A stretch of 64,000 bases of DNA, taken from assembly GCF_007830125.1 (NCBI RefSeq), contig NZ_VLLG01000002.1, positions 692,985 to 756,984 on the forward strand, given 5' to 3'. Shown here piece by piece: positions 25,039-33,129 of the stretch. Source of the DNA: Chitinophaga japonensis. Its GTDB lineage: Bacteria > Bacteroidota > Bacteroidia > Chitinophagales > Chitinophagaceae. The notes under the pieces were generated by a model. That model worked only from the letters and a program-made list of their open reading frames with translations. It was not told the origin of the DNA and did not search any database. How positions within the stretch are numbered: the first letter of the stretch is position 1; each line of letters opens with the position of its first letter. Position numbers and translations under genes: made by a program.

Positions 25039-26999
25039 TTAGTTTTATTTGGGAAGTAAATATTCAGTACTTGCTCGGTTGTCAGCCTGGCGGTAGCGCC
25101 GTTCAGGGAGTCCAGCTTGGATTTTGCCTGCACTACCGGGTCCATGGTCACGAAGTCCAGCATTCTTTGCACTACCGGTTTACGTTTCACAGAGATAGTG
25201 TCATGCAGGTACTTTTCCATGACCAGGCTGGCAATGGGCGCCGCGTAGGTGCTGCCGTAACCCGCATTCTCAACGATCACCGCAACGGCGATCTTCGGGT
25301 TATCCCTGGGCGCAAAGGCCACGAAAACAGAGTGGTCCTTCAGCTTCTTCAGCTCTCCGTTCACAATAGCGTTGTTCTCCGCCGTACCGGTTTTACCGCA
25401 CACCGCTACACCTTCAATAATGGCGGAACGGCCGGTGCCTCTCTCCACCACATCCTCCATACCGTATATCACGGAACGGTAGCTGGTGTCTGAAATATGC
25501 GCCACTACATGCTTTTCCTTGTATTCTTTCAGGAGCTGGCTGTTATCATTGTCAATACTCTCCACGAAATGCGGTATATAGTAATAGCCCCGGTTGGCTA
25601 TAATGCACATGGCGTTGGCCATTTGCAGGGGCGTTACGGATACGGCGCCCTGTCCCATGCCCACATACAGCTCCGAGCAGGAGCTCCAGCGGCCGGGGTA
25701 GCGCTTGTTCATGCCCGCGGTATCGATCACATAGCCCCTGTATTCACCGGGAATATCAATCCCCAGCCGGTGCCCCAGGCCAAAAGAGCTCATATATTCA
25801 TACCACTTCTGGTGCCCCTTCTCCACCCCGCCCCATTTGGCGGCGTCTACCTCCAGGCGGTACAGGTGCACAAAATAGGAGTTGCAGGAATTGGCAATGG
25901 CCAGGCGCAGGTTGGCCGCGTGCCCGGGATTGTGGTGGGTACAACCGATCCTTCTGCCGCAGTTGTAATAGCCGCCGGAGCAGGGAAAGCCAAAGCTGGG
26001 CGTTATCACGCCTTCGTCCAGCGCTACCAGGGCGGTGAGCGGTTTCATGGCCGATCCCGGTGGATAGGTGGCCTGCATGGCCCGGTTAAATAAGGGCTTG
26101 GTGGTATCTACAAACAGTTTGCTGAAGTTGCGGGTGCGGTAGGAGCCGGTAAGCAGGTTGGGATCAAAGGTTGGGCTGCTCACCATAGCCAGTATGCCGC
26201 CCGTTTGCGGGTCAATGGCTACAATGCTGCCGATCTTGTTGCGCATCAGCCGCTCACCCAGCACCTGCAGGTCAATGTCCAGCGAAAGGCGCAGGTTCTT
26301 GCCGGCAATGGCCGCCGTATCAAACTCCCCTTTTTCATAAGGCCCCTGCGGCCGGTTCAGGTTATCCTTTACCAGGTACTGGATACCGCGCTGCCCCATC
26401 AACACGCTTTCGTAGGTTTTCTCCAAACCCGTCATGCCCAGGTAATCGCCCATCTGGTAAGCGCTGTAGGCGGACTTTTCCAGCATGGAGGACGATATCT
26501 CCCCGATGTAGCCCAGTATATTGGCCGCCGCGGAATAAGGGTAGGAGCGGATTTGCCGCTGCACCAGCTCAAAACCCGGCTGGAACAGGTACATGCTTTC
26601 CTGCAGCCTGCCAAATACGTCCGGCGTGAGCAGCGAAGCGAACACAGACTGCCTTACCCGCCCGTTCTTGATGATGGCCGTGACAATGCGCTTGCGAAAT
26701 TCTTCTTTGTCTATCTGTAATATCTGGCACAGGTAGGCCGTATCAATATTCTTTACGCTGGAAGGCGTTACCACCAGGTCGTACATCACATCATTCCGCA
26801 GCACGCTACGGCCCTTGCGGTCATAGATCATGCCACGGCTGGGATATACCACCTTGCGCAGCACCGCATTGGCATCCGCCAGCTTGGAATATTTCTTTTC
26901 CACCACCTGCAAAAAGAACAACCTGGTAACGATCAACAGTACCATACCAAGGATGATCAATTGTATTACTCTTCTCCTGGGCTGATTATAAACAGACAT
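25035..26999 (-). CDS. mrdA: Penicillin-binding protein 2 (elongation transpeptidase)
   Basis: A 654-aa class B PBP. The membrane anchor is at about 11-31, followed by the pedestal domain (to about 230). The transpeptidase domain carries SAMK (Ser316-Lys319), SCN (371-373) and KTGT (536-539). It crosslinks peptidoglycan for rod elongation and works with RodA, encoded immediately after it. The insertion CGRRIGCTHHNPGH near 347-360 corresponds to the zinc-binding loop found in PBP2 proteins. Genes mreB, mreC and mreD lie upstream in the same orientation. Confidence 0.94.
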   Translation of the reverse strand: MSVYNQPRRRVIQLIILGMVLLIVTRLFFLQVVEKKYSKLADANAVLRKVVYPSRGMIYDRKGRSVLRNDVMYDLVVTPSSVKNIDTAYLCQILQIDKEEFRKRIVTAIIKNGRVRQSVFASLLTPDVFGRLQESMYLFQPGFELVQRQIRSYPYSAAANILGYIGEISSSMLEKSAYSAYQMGDYLGMTGLEKTYESVLMGQRGIQYLVKDNLNRPQGPYEKGEFDTAAIAGKNLRLSLDIDLQVLGERLMRNKIGSIVAIDPQTGGILAMVSSPTFDPNLLTGSYRTRNFSKLFVDTTKPLFNRAMQATYPPGSAMKPLTALVALDEGVITPSFGFPCSGGYYNCGRRIGCTHHNPGHAANLRLAIANSCNSYFVHLYRLEVDAAKWGGVEKGHQKWYEYMSSFGLGHRLGIDIPGEYRGYVIDTAGMNKRYPGRWSSCSELYVGMGQGAVSVTPLQMANAMCIIANRGYYYIPHFVESIDNDNSQLLKEYKEKHVVAHISDTSYRSVIYGMEDVVERGTGRSAIIEGVAVCGKTGTAENNAIVNGELKKLKDHSVFVAFAPRDNPKIAVAVIVENAGYGSTYAAPIASLVMEKYLHDTISVKRKPVVQRMLDFVTMDPVVQAKSKLDSLNGATARLTTEQVLNIYFPNKTK

Positions 27000-27071
27000 C
27001 TATTCTTTATAGTGAGATTCCTTATACGAAATTAAAATATACTCCGCTATCTATTTTGTTAAACTATCGTG

Positions 27072-27581
27072 CTATTTCCTGGAAAAGAACAACAGCTCAT
27101 ACAGCACGATCAGCATCAGGCTGGCAACGGTAGAAAGCAGGATCTTCAGCAGCAGGTAGCCTATGTTACCGAAGCCGAACACCTCCAGCGTGAACAGCGC
27201 CAGGTGATGCAGGAACACCAGGATGGATATATATATCAGGAACTGTGATATACCCATGCTGATCATGGAGGGGGTTTTCATGTTGGTTTCAAAACCACCC
27301 TGGGGCGACAGTATGTTGATGATGAACGGGCGCAGGTAAGCCATAAAAACACAGGCAAAGGCATGAATGCCCATGGTGTTCATGAACATGTCCAGGCTCA
27401 GGCCCATCAACAGTCCCAGCAGCATCAGCGCCGGGCGGGGTATGTTAAAAGGCAGCAGCAGTATGAACAGCATGTACAGCTCCAGGCTTACCAACTGGTG
27501 CACCAGTATCTTGTTCAGCACAAATACCTGCAACAGCAGCAGCAGCACAAAACGGATGATATTTCGTAACAGTATGCTCAT
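27072..27581 (-). CDS. mreD: Rod-shape-determining protein MreD
   Basis: A 169-aa hydrophobic protein with about five membrane segments, in the exact position of mreD between mreC and mrdA. Sequence similarity in this family is low; the size, LLLPFNIPRPALMLLGLLMGLSLDMFMNTMGIHAFA segment and context support the call. It is part of the elongasome in the inner membrane. Its start overlaps the mreC stop by 4 bp (27578-27581). Confidence 0.85.
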   Translation of the reverse strand: MSILLRNIIRFVLLLLLQVFVLNKILVHQLVSLELYMLFILLLPFNIPRPALMLLGLLMGLSLDMFMNTMGIHAFACVFMAYLRPFIINILSPQGGFETNMKTPSMISMGISQFLIYISILVFLHHLALFTLEVFGFGNIGYLLLKILLSTVASLMLIVLYELLFFSRK

Positions 27582-28480
27582 TTGATCAGGCGGTAGGTTG
27601 AATCCTCCAATTGTTTTTGCTCGTCCTTTAACAGGTTATCTATCACATACACGTATTGCAGGTTATAAAAGTTGGTAGCCAGCTTTACCCGTATGTTATA
27701 GGAGGTGCTGGACTTGTCTGCCAGGGAAAAGGAGTCGATATACCCGATGGGCAGGTTCTCCGGGAACAGGGCGGAAAAGCCGCTGGTCACCACCGTATCC
27801 CCCTTCTGCAGCTTAATGGTGCGGGGAATATCTTTCATCATGGCATAGGCAGGATCGGCGCCATCCCAGTACACGGTGCCTATTTCCTTGCCCCTGAGCA
27901 GGCGGGCGCTTACGCCAAAGTTGCTGGACGAGGAGCCGGAGCCTTTGGCCAGCAGGGAAAGCACTACCGCGTAGTTATCGCTTACGCTCCGTACCATGCC
28001 TACCACGCCGCTGGGACCTATTACGCCCATGTTAGGCCGTATGCCCTGCAAACGCCCGCGGTGAATGGTAATGTAGTTGACGCTGCGGTTAATAGAGTTA
28101 TTGATCACCTTGGCCTGCCGGTACAGGTAGCGGCGGGTGGCGGTACCGGCGGCCTGCCGGGCAGAGTCAGTGTTAAACAGGCGGATGGTATCCGTTTTAA
28201 CAATATCGTTGGTTACCATGCTGTCAAAGCTGGAGCGCAGCAGGTTGTGCAGGCGCGCATTCTCCGACACCAGGCTGTCATTGGTGGCCTTGAGATGAAA
28301 GTAGTATTGTACGTTGTTATAGCGGTCGTACAGCTTGCCGCTCAGGTTATTGGCTGAATTGAGGTAAGCGGTGCGCTGGAAATTGTTATTCCGGAATACC
28401 AGCACAATACAAATCACTTCCAGCAGCAGAAATAGGAAAAAGTTGAAGTATCGCCTTAAGAAAATGATCAGATTTCGCAC
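27578..28480 (-). CDS. mreC: Rod-shape-determining protein MreC
   Basis: A 300-aa bitopic membrane protein: membrane segment at about 12-30 (FFLFLLLEVICIVLVF), a short coiled-coil (HLKATNDSLVSENARLHNLL) and a periplasmic beta-barrel domain with NYITIHRGRLQGIRPNMGVIGPSGVVG. It links the cytoplasmic MreB filament with periplasmic PBP2. I place the start at the GTG at 28480 (MRNLIIFLRRYFN), because the longer frame to 28510 begins with TTG inside an intergenic repeat and would add GFGIFNFNK encoded by the repeat. Confidence 0.9.
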   Translation of the reverse strand: MRNLIIFLRRYFNFFLFLLLEVICIVLVFRNNNFQRTAYLNSANNLSGKLYDRYNNVQYYFHLKATNDSLVSENARLHNLLRSSFDSMVTNDIVKTDTIRLFNTDSARQAAGTATRRYLYRQAKVINNSINRSVNYITIHRGRLQGIRPNMGVIGPSGVVGMVRSVSDNYAVVLSLLAKGSGSSSSNFGVSARLLRGKEIGTVYWDGADPAYAMMKDIPRTIKLQKGDTVVTSGFSALFPENLPIGYIDSFSLADKSSTSYNIRVKLATNFYNLQYVYVIDNLLKDEQKQLEDSTYRLIK

Positions 28481-28493
28481 CTTATTGAAATTG

Positions 28494-28595
28494 AAAATTC
28501 CAAATCCCAAATCCCAGATTCCAAAACAAACAGGCTGTGTGTACGGCTAACATCCGGTTCCCGTTTGGGATTTGAATCTTGGAATCTGGAATTTT
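28494..28595. repeat. Intergenic palindrome with AAATTCCAAATCCC-type arms (copy 2)
   Basis: The left arm (28494-28526) and right arm (28563-28595) are imperfect complements of AAATTCCAAATCCC-like units. The loop (28527-28562) resembles the loop of copy 3 at 31204-31239 read in reverse: both contain a TACGGnTAACA stretch followed by GGTTCCCG at the arm junction. It lies between mreB and mreC. Confidence 0.82.
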
Positions 28596-28600
28596 TAAAT

Positions 28601-29623
28601 TTACTGCATCAGGAACGGATATTTGCCCACATGCTTCAGCGCAATACCGGTACCCCGCACCACGGCGCGCAGCGGATCATCCGCTACATGTACCGGCAGC
28701 TTGATCTTCTGGGCCAGGCGCTTGTCCAGCCCGCGCAGCAAGGCGCCGCCGCCTGTAAGGTACAGGCCCCTGCGGTATATATCGGCAGCCAGCTCCGGCG
28801 GCGTAGTTTCCAGTGCCTTCAGGATGGCTTCTTCTATTTTGAAGATGGATTTATCCAGTGCTTCCGCAATTTCCTGGTAAGATACCATGATCTGCTTGGG
28901 AATACCGGTTACCAGGTCACGCCCGTTCACCGGCACATCATCCGGGGGATTATCCAGCTCCTTCAGGGCGGAGCCGATCTGTATCTTGATCTGTTCTGCG
29001 GTACGCTCACCTATCAGCAGGCTGTGGTAGCGGCGCAGCGCCTCCATGATATCTGCGGTAAATTCATCACCGGCAATACGGATACTCTGGTCACACACGA
29101 TACCTGCCAGCGCTATTACGGAGATGCCCGTAGTACCGCCGCCTATATCGATGATCATGTTACCCACCGGTTCTTCCACATCAATGCCGATACCCAGCGC
29201 GGCGGCCATCGGCTCATGTATCAAAAACACCTCCTTGGCGCCGGCCTGCTCTGCAGAGTCGCGCACTGCGCGCTTTTCCACTTCCGTAATGCTGGAAGGG
29301 ATGCAGATCACCATGCGCCAACTGGGGGAGAATAATGGCTTTTTGGGATATACCAGCTTGATCATTTCACGAAGCATTCCTTCTGCCGCGTTAAAGTCCG
29401 CTATCACACCGTCTCTCAGGGGACGTATGGTACGCAGGTACTCATGCGTTTTTTCGTGCATCATCATGGCCTTTTTGCCTACCGCCACGATCTTGCCGCT
29501 CGCTCTCTCTATCGCTACAATGGAAGGTTCATCCACCACTACCTGGTCATTATGTATAATCAGCGTATTTGCTGTGCCAAGGTCTATCGCTATTTCCTGC
29601 GTTAAAAAATTAAAAAATCCCAT
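28601..29623 (-). CDS. mreB: Rod-shape-determining protein MreB (bacterial actin)
   Basis: A 340-aa actin homologue. It begins MGFFNFLTQEIAIDLGTANTLI with the phosphate-1 loop DLGTANT, contains the phosphate-2 motif DIGGGTTGISVIAL near 165 and the adenosine motif LTGGGALLRGLDKRL near 293. It forms filaments under the inner membrane that steer the elongasome. It is the first gene of the mreBCD-mrdA-rodA group; the 254-bp space upstream to purD should hold its promoter, but I see only partial -7 matches (ATTTTTGC) there. Confidence 0.96.
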   Translation of the reverse strand: MGFFNFLTQEIAIDLGTANTLIIHNDQVVVDEPSIVAIERASGKIVAVGKKAMMMHEKTHEYLRTIRPLRDGVIADFNAAEGMLREMIKLVYPKKPLFSPSWRMVICIPSSITEVEKRAVRDSAEQAGAKEVFLIHEPMAAALGIGIDVEEPVGNMIIDIGGGTTGISVIALAGIVCDQSIRIAGDEFTADIMEALRRYHSLLIGERTAEQIKIQIGSALKELDNPPDDVPVNGRDLVTGIPKQIMVSYQEIAEALDKSIFKIEEAILKALETTPPELAADIYRRGLYLTGGGALLRGLDKRLAQKIKLPVHVADDPLRAVVRGTGIALKHVGKYPFLMQ

Positions 29624-29877
29624 TGTTTGATACGGTCAAAAATTAGAATGCAAAAATGAATAATTCCAACGAATATACGATGCAAAAATCGGATGTTCCA
29701 GCAATATACACTTAAATATTAAAAAATCTTATTTATTGTATCTGTTGGCCTTCCACCGGCCGTTTGCGGGGTCCGGACCGCTATAACGTAACCTTCCTGT
29801 AAAAATTGTCTGAGTAGTTAAAAATCAAGCTGCTGTAGTAACGCCTATCATACCAGGATATGAGTGCGAAAGTAGCG

Positions 29878-31155
29878 CTAAACAAATTCATAACCTATAT
29901 CCCGGCGATAATACTTTCCTTCAAACCGGATAGCCTCCGCCGTTTGCCGGGAATGCGCCAGCGCTTCCGGCAGGCTGGCTGCCAGGGAAGTAATGGTGAG
30001 CACCCGCCCGCCATTGGTCAGCAATTGTCCCTTGCTTTCACGGGTGCCTGCCTGGAACACCAACTGGCCGGCACTTTGCGGCGGTACGCCGGTAATGGCT
30101 TTCCCCTTTTCATATGCTTCCGGGTAGCCGGCAGATACCAGCATGACCGTAGCGGCCGCACGGGGATCTTCCGTAATGGACTCCTGGGCCAGCGTGCCGG
30201 CGCTCAGGGACCGGAACAGCGCTACCAAGTCGTTCTGCAGGCGGGGCATCACTACTTCCGTTTCCGGGTCGCCCATGCGGCAGTTGTACTCTATTACATA
30301 GGGGTTGCCGCCGACGTTGATCAACCCGAAGAAAATAAAACCGTGGTATGTAATGCCTTCTGCGGCCAGCCCGGCTACAGTGGGCTGTATAACCTGCGCT
30401 TCCACCTTTTGCATGAAATCCCCGTCAGCAAAGGGCACCGGCGAAATAGCGCCCATACCGCCCGTGTTCAGCCCTGTGTCTGCTTCCCCGATGCGCTTAT
30501 AATCTTTGGCGGTGGGCAGCAACTGGTAGCTGTGCCCGTCCGTGAGCACAAATACAGACAGCTCAATGCCGGTGAGGAACTGCTCTATCACCACTTTCCG
30601 GCTGGCCTCCCCGAACTTGGCGGCTTTGATCATTTGCGTGAACTCTGCAATAGCCTCCTCGTGGGAATCCAGGATCACCACGCCTTTGCCGGCCGCCAGG
30701 CCGTCGGCCTTCAGCACTACGGGCAGGGTGTGCTGCTGCAGGTAGGCTACGCCTTCTTCATAATTCGCTTCGCTGAACTCGCGGTAGGCAGCCGTGGGAA
30801 TGCCATGCCGCTGCATGAACTGCTTGGCAAAAGCTTTACTGCCTTCCAGTTGGGCGCCCAGCCTGGAAGGGCCCATCACCGGGATGTGCTGCAGCGCGGC
30901 GTCTTCCCTGAAATAATCGTAAATACCATTCACCAGCGGCTCTTCAGAGCCGGGCACCACCATGTCAACACCCTGCTCTACGCAAAATGCCTTTAGCTGC
31001 GGCAGGTCGCTCACCGCTATGTTCACATTCTGCCCGTATTGGGCGGTGCCTGCATTGCCCGGTGCAATGAATAACTGCCCGCATAAAGGGCTTTGGGATA
31101 TTTTCCAGGCCAGGGCATGCTCCCGGCCTCCGCTGCCTAGTAAGAGTATCTTCAT
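29878..31155 (-). CDS. purD: Phosphoribosylamine-glycine ligase (GAR synthetase)
   Basis: A 425-aa ATP-grasp enzyme that joins glycine to phosphoribosylamine in purine synthesis. The N-terminus MKILLLGSGGREHALAWK is diagnostic, as are the ATP-grasp segments LPVVLKADGLAAGKGVVI and EYNCRMGDPETEVVMPRL. I place the start at 31155; the frame stays open to 31230, but that extension is encoded by an intergenic repeat (VWDLEFGIWNF) and is not part of the protein. Length then fits the family. Confidence 0.95.
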   Translation of the reverse strand: MKILLLGSGGREHALAWKISQSPLCGQLFIAPGNAGTAQYGQNVNIAVSDLPQLKAFCVEQGVDMVVPGSEEPLVNGIYDYFREDAALQHIPVMGPSRLGAQLEGSKAFAKQFMQRHGIPTAAYREFSEANYEEGVAYLQQHTLPVVLKADGLAAGKGVVILDSHEEAIAEFTQMIKAAKFGEASRKVVIEQFLTGIELSVFVLTDGHSYQLLPTAKDYKRIGEADTGLNTGGMGAISPVPFADGDFMQKVEAQVIQPTVAGLAAEGITYHGFIFFGLINVGGNPYVIEYNCRMGDPETEVVMPRLQNDLVALFRSLSAGTLAQESITEDPRAAATVMLVSAGYPEAYEKGKAITGVPPQSAGQLVFQAGTRESKGQLLTNGGRVLTITSLAASLPEALAHSRQTAEAIRFEGKYYRRDIGYEFV

Positions 31156-31170
31156 ACAAATTCCAAGTAC

Positions 31171-31271
31171 AAAATTCCAAATCCCAAATTCCAAATCCCA
31201 AACGGGAACCCATGTGTTATCCGTAAACACAACCGGCCGGTTTGGAATTTGGGATTTGGAATTTGGGATTT
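31171..31271. repeat. Intergenic palindrome with AAATTCCAAATCCC-type arms (copy 3)
   Basis: The left arm (31171-31203) is a near-exact tandem of AAATTCCAAATCCC units and the right arm (31240-31271) is its complement, shifted by one unit. The 36-nt loop is homologous, in reverse orientation, to that of copy 2 near mreC. It lies between the divergent purD and peptide transporter genes. Confidence 0.85.
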
Positions 31272-31358
31272 CTAAAAAATTTTTAGCAAAGAAAACTCAA
31301 AAATCAACCAAACACACCATTTTTTTATGCAGATACCTGAATTTCTTTATCTTGCCGC

Positions 31359-31386
31359 TTAACAATTCCTTAAAGACTAACTAACA
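31359..31386 (+). promoter_or_regulatory. Pho-box-like triple repeat upstream of the POT transporter
   Basis: TTAACA (31359-31364), TTAAAG (31370-31375) and CTAACA (31381-31386) are exactly 11 bp apart, and the first spacer is ATTCC as in the island at 11-16 kb. Unlike those sites no -7 box follows at 20 bp (the ATG is at 31409). A degenerate box TATCTTGC at 31347-31354 lies before it, so the repeats might overlap the transcription start and act negatively, or be chance. Confidence 0.3.
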
Positions 31387-31408
31387 CTAGAACAAAAACT
31401 GGCCATTT

Positions 31409-33103
31409 ATGAGTCAACCTGCTGTAATGCAAGAGCCTGTTATTCCTACCTCTTCAACGCGAAAGCGGCATCCGAAAGGACTGCTGGTGCTCTCTTCTGT
31501 GGAAATGTGGGAGCGTTTTAACTTCTATGGCAACCGGGCCTTGTTAACCCTGTTCCTGGTAAATGCGCTGGCTTTTACGGAAGCAGAATCCTCTATTATC
31601 TATGGCGGCTTCCTGGGCATGGGCTGGCTCACAGCCATATTGGGCGGCTTTGTGGCCGACCGTTACCTGGGCAACCGCAACTGTATATTACTGGGCGGGC
31701 TTACCATGTCGCTGGGACAGATGCTGATGTTCTCCAGCGCCATCCTGTACGCCACCAATGTGCCTGCCGCGCGGATGATCATGTGGGTTGCGCTGGGTGT
31801 GCTGATCCTGGGCAACGGCTTTTTCAAACCCAACATATCCTCCATGGTGGGCCAGTTGTATCCCAAAGGGGATAACCGGCTGGACTCCGCTTTCACCATA
31901 TTTTATATGGGTATCAACGTGGGCGCCCTGCTGGGCATCACCGTTTGTCCCATTTTAGGCGACGTAAAGCTGGAAAGCGGCGTGCGCGTGGTAAGCGCTT
32001 TTAAATGGGGCTTCCTGGCTGCCAGCATCGCCATGCTGCTGGGCACCGTGCTTTTCTATTTCCTGAAGAACAGGTATGTGGTCAATCCCGAAGGCAAAGC
32101 CGTAGGCACCAGGCCGCAAAAGCAGGCTGCCGGCGACGGGGAGGCGGACCAGGCCCAGTTCAGCAAAAAAGCCATTACCCTTACGGTAGCAGCCCTGCTG
32201 CTGCTCATTGCCATCTTTAACAAGATAGTAGGCGTAAACCTGCTGTATTCCTTCATTTACAGCACGGGCATTGCCCTGGCCGGCCTGATCCTGAGCGATA
32301 AATCGCTGAACAGGGTGGAGCGCCAGCGCATTATCGTAATATATATTGTATCCTTCTTCGTGATATTTTTCTGGGCCTGCTTTGAGCAAGCCGGCTCCTC
32401 CCTCACCTTTATAGCCGATTACCAGACGGACCGGCGCCTGTTTGGCTGGAACATGCCGCCCAGCCTGATACAGAACGCGCAGTCCTTCACCCTCATATTC
32501 CTGGCCATTCCCTTCAGCATGCTGTGGCTCAAGCTGCAGAAGCACAAAATGGACCCGATCTCCCCGGTAAAGCAGGCCATCGGCCTCCTGCTGCTGGCCG
32601 TAGGTTACTGGATCATTGCGCTGCAGGTAAAAGGCCTGGGCAATGAAAAGATGGGCGTTGTCTGGCTGTTCGTACTGTACCTGTTCCACACGCTGGGCGA
32701 GCTGAGCGTGTCGCCCATAGGCCTGTCCCTCGTGTCCAAACTGGCGCCGCGGCGGTTCACCTCCCTGCTGATGGGCGTATTCTTCCTGTCCAATGCCTCC
32801 GGCTATGCGCTGGCCGGCACCCTGGGCACCATGCTGCCCCCCACCGGCGAAAAGTACGAGGTGGCGGCCAAAAACGGCATCAACCTGCCCGGTATCCTGG
32901 ATGGCACCGTGGCGCTGACAGATAAGCTGCAGGCGCAGTTGACCGAACTGAAGTTGCCTTCCCACTACCCACAGTTTGCCGGCTTCACCATTCATAACCT
33001 GTATGAATTCTTCATGTTGTTTGTGATATTGCCCGGCGTAGCCGCTGTGCTGCTGTTCCTCCTGTCCGGCCTGCTGAAGAAGATGATGCACGGCGTTCGA
33101 TAA
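31409..33103 (+). CDS. Peptide MFS transporter (POT/PTR family)
   Basis: A 564-aa proton-coupled oligopeptide transporter with about 14 membrane segments. The proton-coupling motif ExxER is at Glu32-Arg36 (VEMWERFNFYGNRALL) and the second POT signature is in LGGFVADRYLGNRNCILLGG; the third, FFWACFEQAGSSLTFIAD, contains the conserved EQ. It should import di- and tripeptides. The OPT gene follows after 26 bp, giving a peptide-uptake operon for short and longer peptides. Confidence 0.9.
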   Translation: MSQPAVMQEPVIPTSSTRKRHPKGLLVLSSVEMWERFNFYGNRALLTLFLVNALAFTEAESSIIYGGFLGMGWLTAILGGFVADRYLGNRNCILLGGLTMSLGQMLMFSSAILYATNVPAARMIMWVALGVLILGNGFFKPNISSMVGQLYPKGDNRLDSAFTIFYMGINVGALLGITVCPILGDVKLESGVRVVSAFKWGFLAASIAMLLGTVLFYFLKNRYVVNPEGKAVGTRPQKQAAGDGEADQAQFSKKAITLTVAALLLLIAIFNKIVGVNLLYSFIYSTGIALAGLILSDKSLNRVERQRIIVIYIVSFFVIFFWACFEQAGSSLTFIADYQTDRRLFGWNMPPSLIQNAQSFTLIFLAIPFSMLWLKLQKHKMDPISPVKQAIGLLLLAVGYWIIALQVKGLGNEKMGVVWLFVLYLFHTLGELSVSPIGLSLVSKLAPRRFTSLLMGVFFLSNASGYALAGTLGTMLPPTGEKYEVAAKNGINLPGILDGTVALTDKLQAQLTELKLPSHYPQFAGFTIHNLYEFFMLFVILPGVAAVLLFLLSGLLKKMMHGVR

Positions 33104-33129
33104 CGTAATTATACACCATTCAATAAATT

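Noticed and set aside
28481-28510. TTG start for mreC at 28510
   Set aside because: It lies in an intergenic repeat arm; the conserved MRNLIIFLRRY start is the GTG at 28480.
29624-29877. Possible small RNA or riboswitch upstream of mreB
   Set aside because: The spacer has repeated GCAAAAAT stretches that may be promoter elements, but I see no stable structure or known riboswitch pattern.
31156-31230. Longer N-terminus for purD
   Set aside because: Encoded by the AAATTCCAAATCCC repeat (VWDLEFGIWNF); the conserved MKILLLGSGGREHA start is at 31155.
23624-31271. CRISPR-like array, suggested by repeated AAATTCCAAATCCC units
   Set aside because: Units are contiguous without spacers and are arranged as inverted arms at three separate sites; no cas genes are present.
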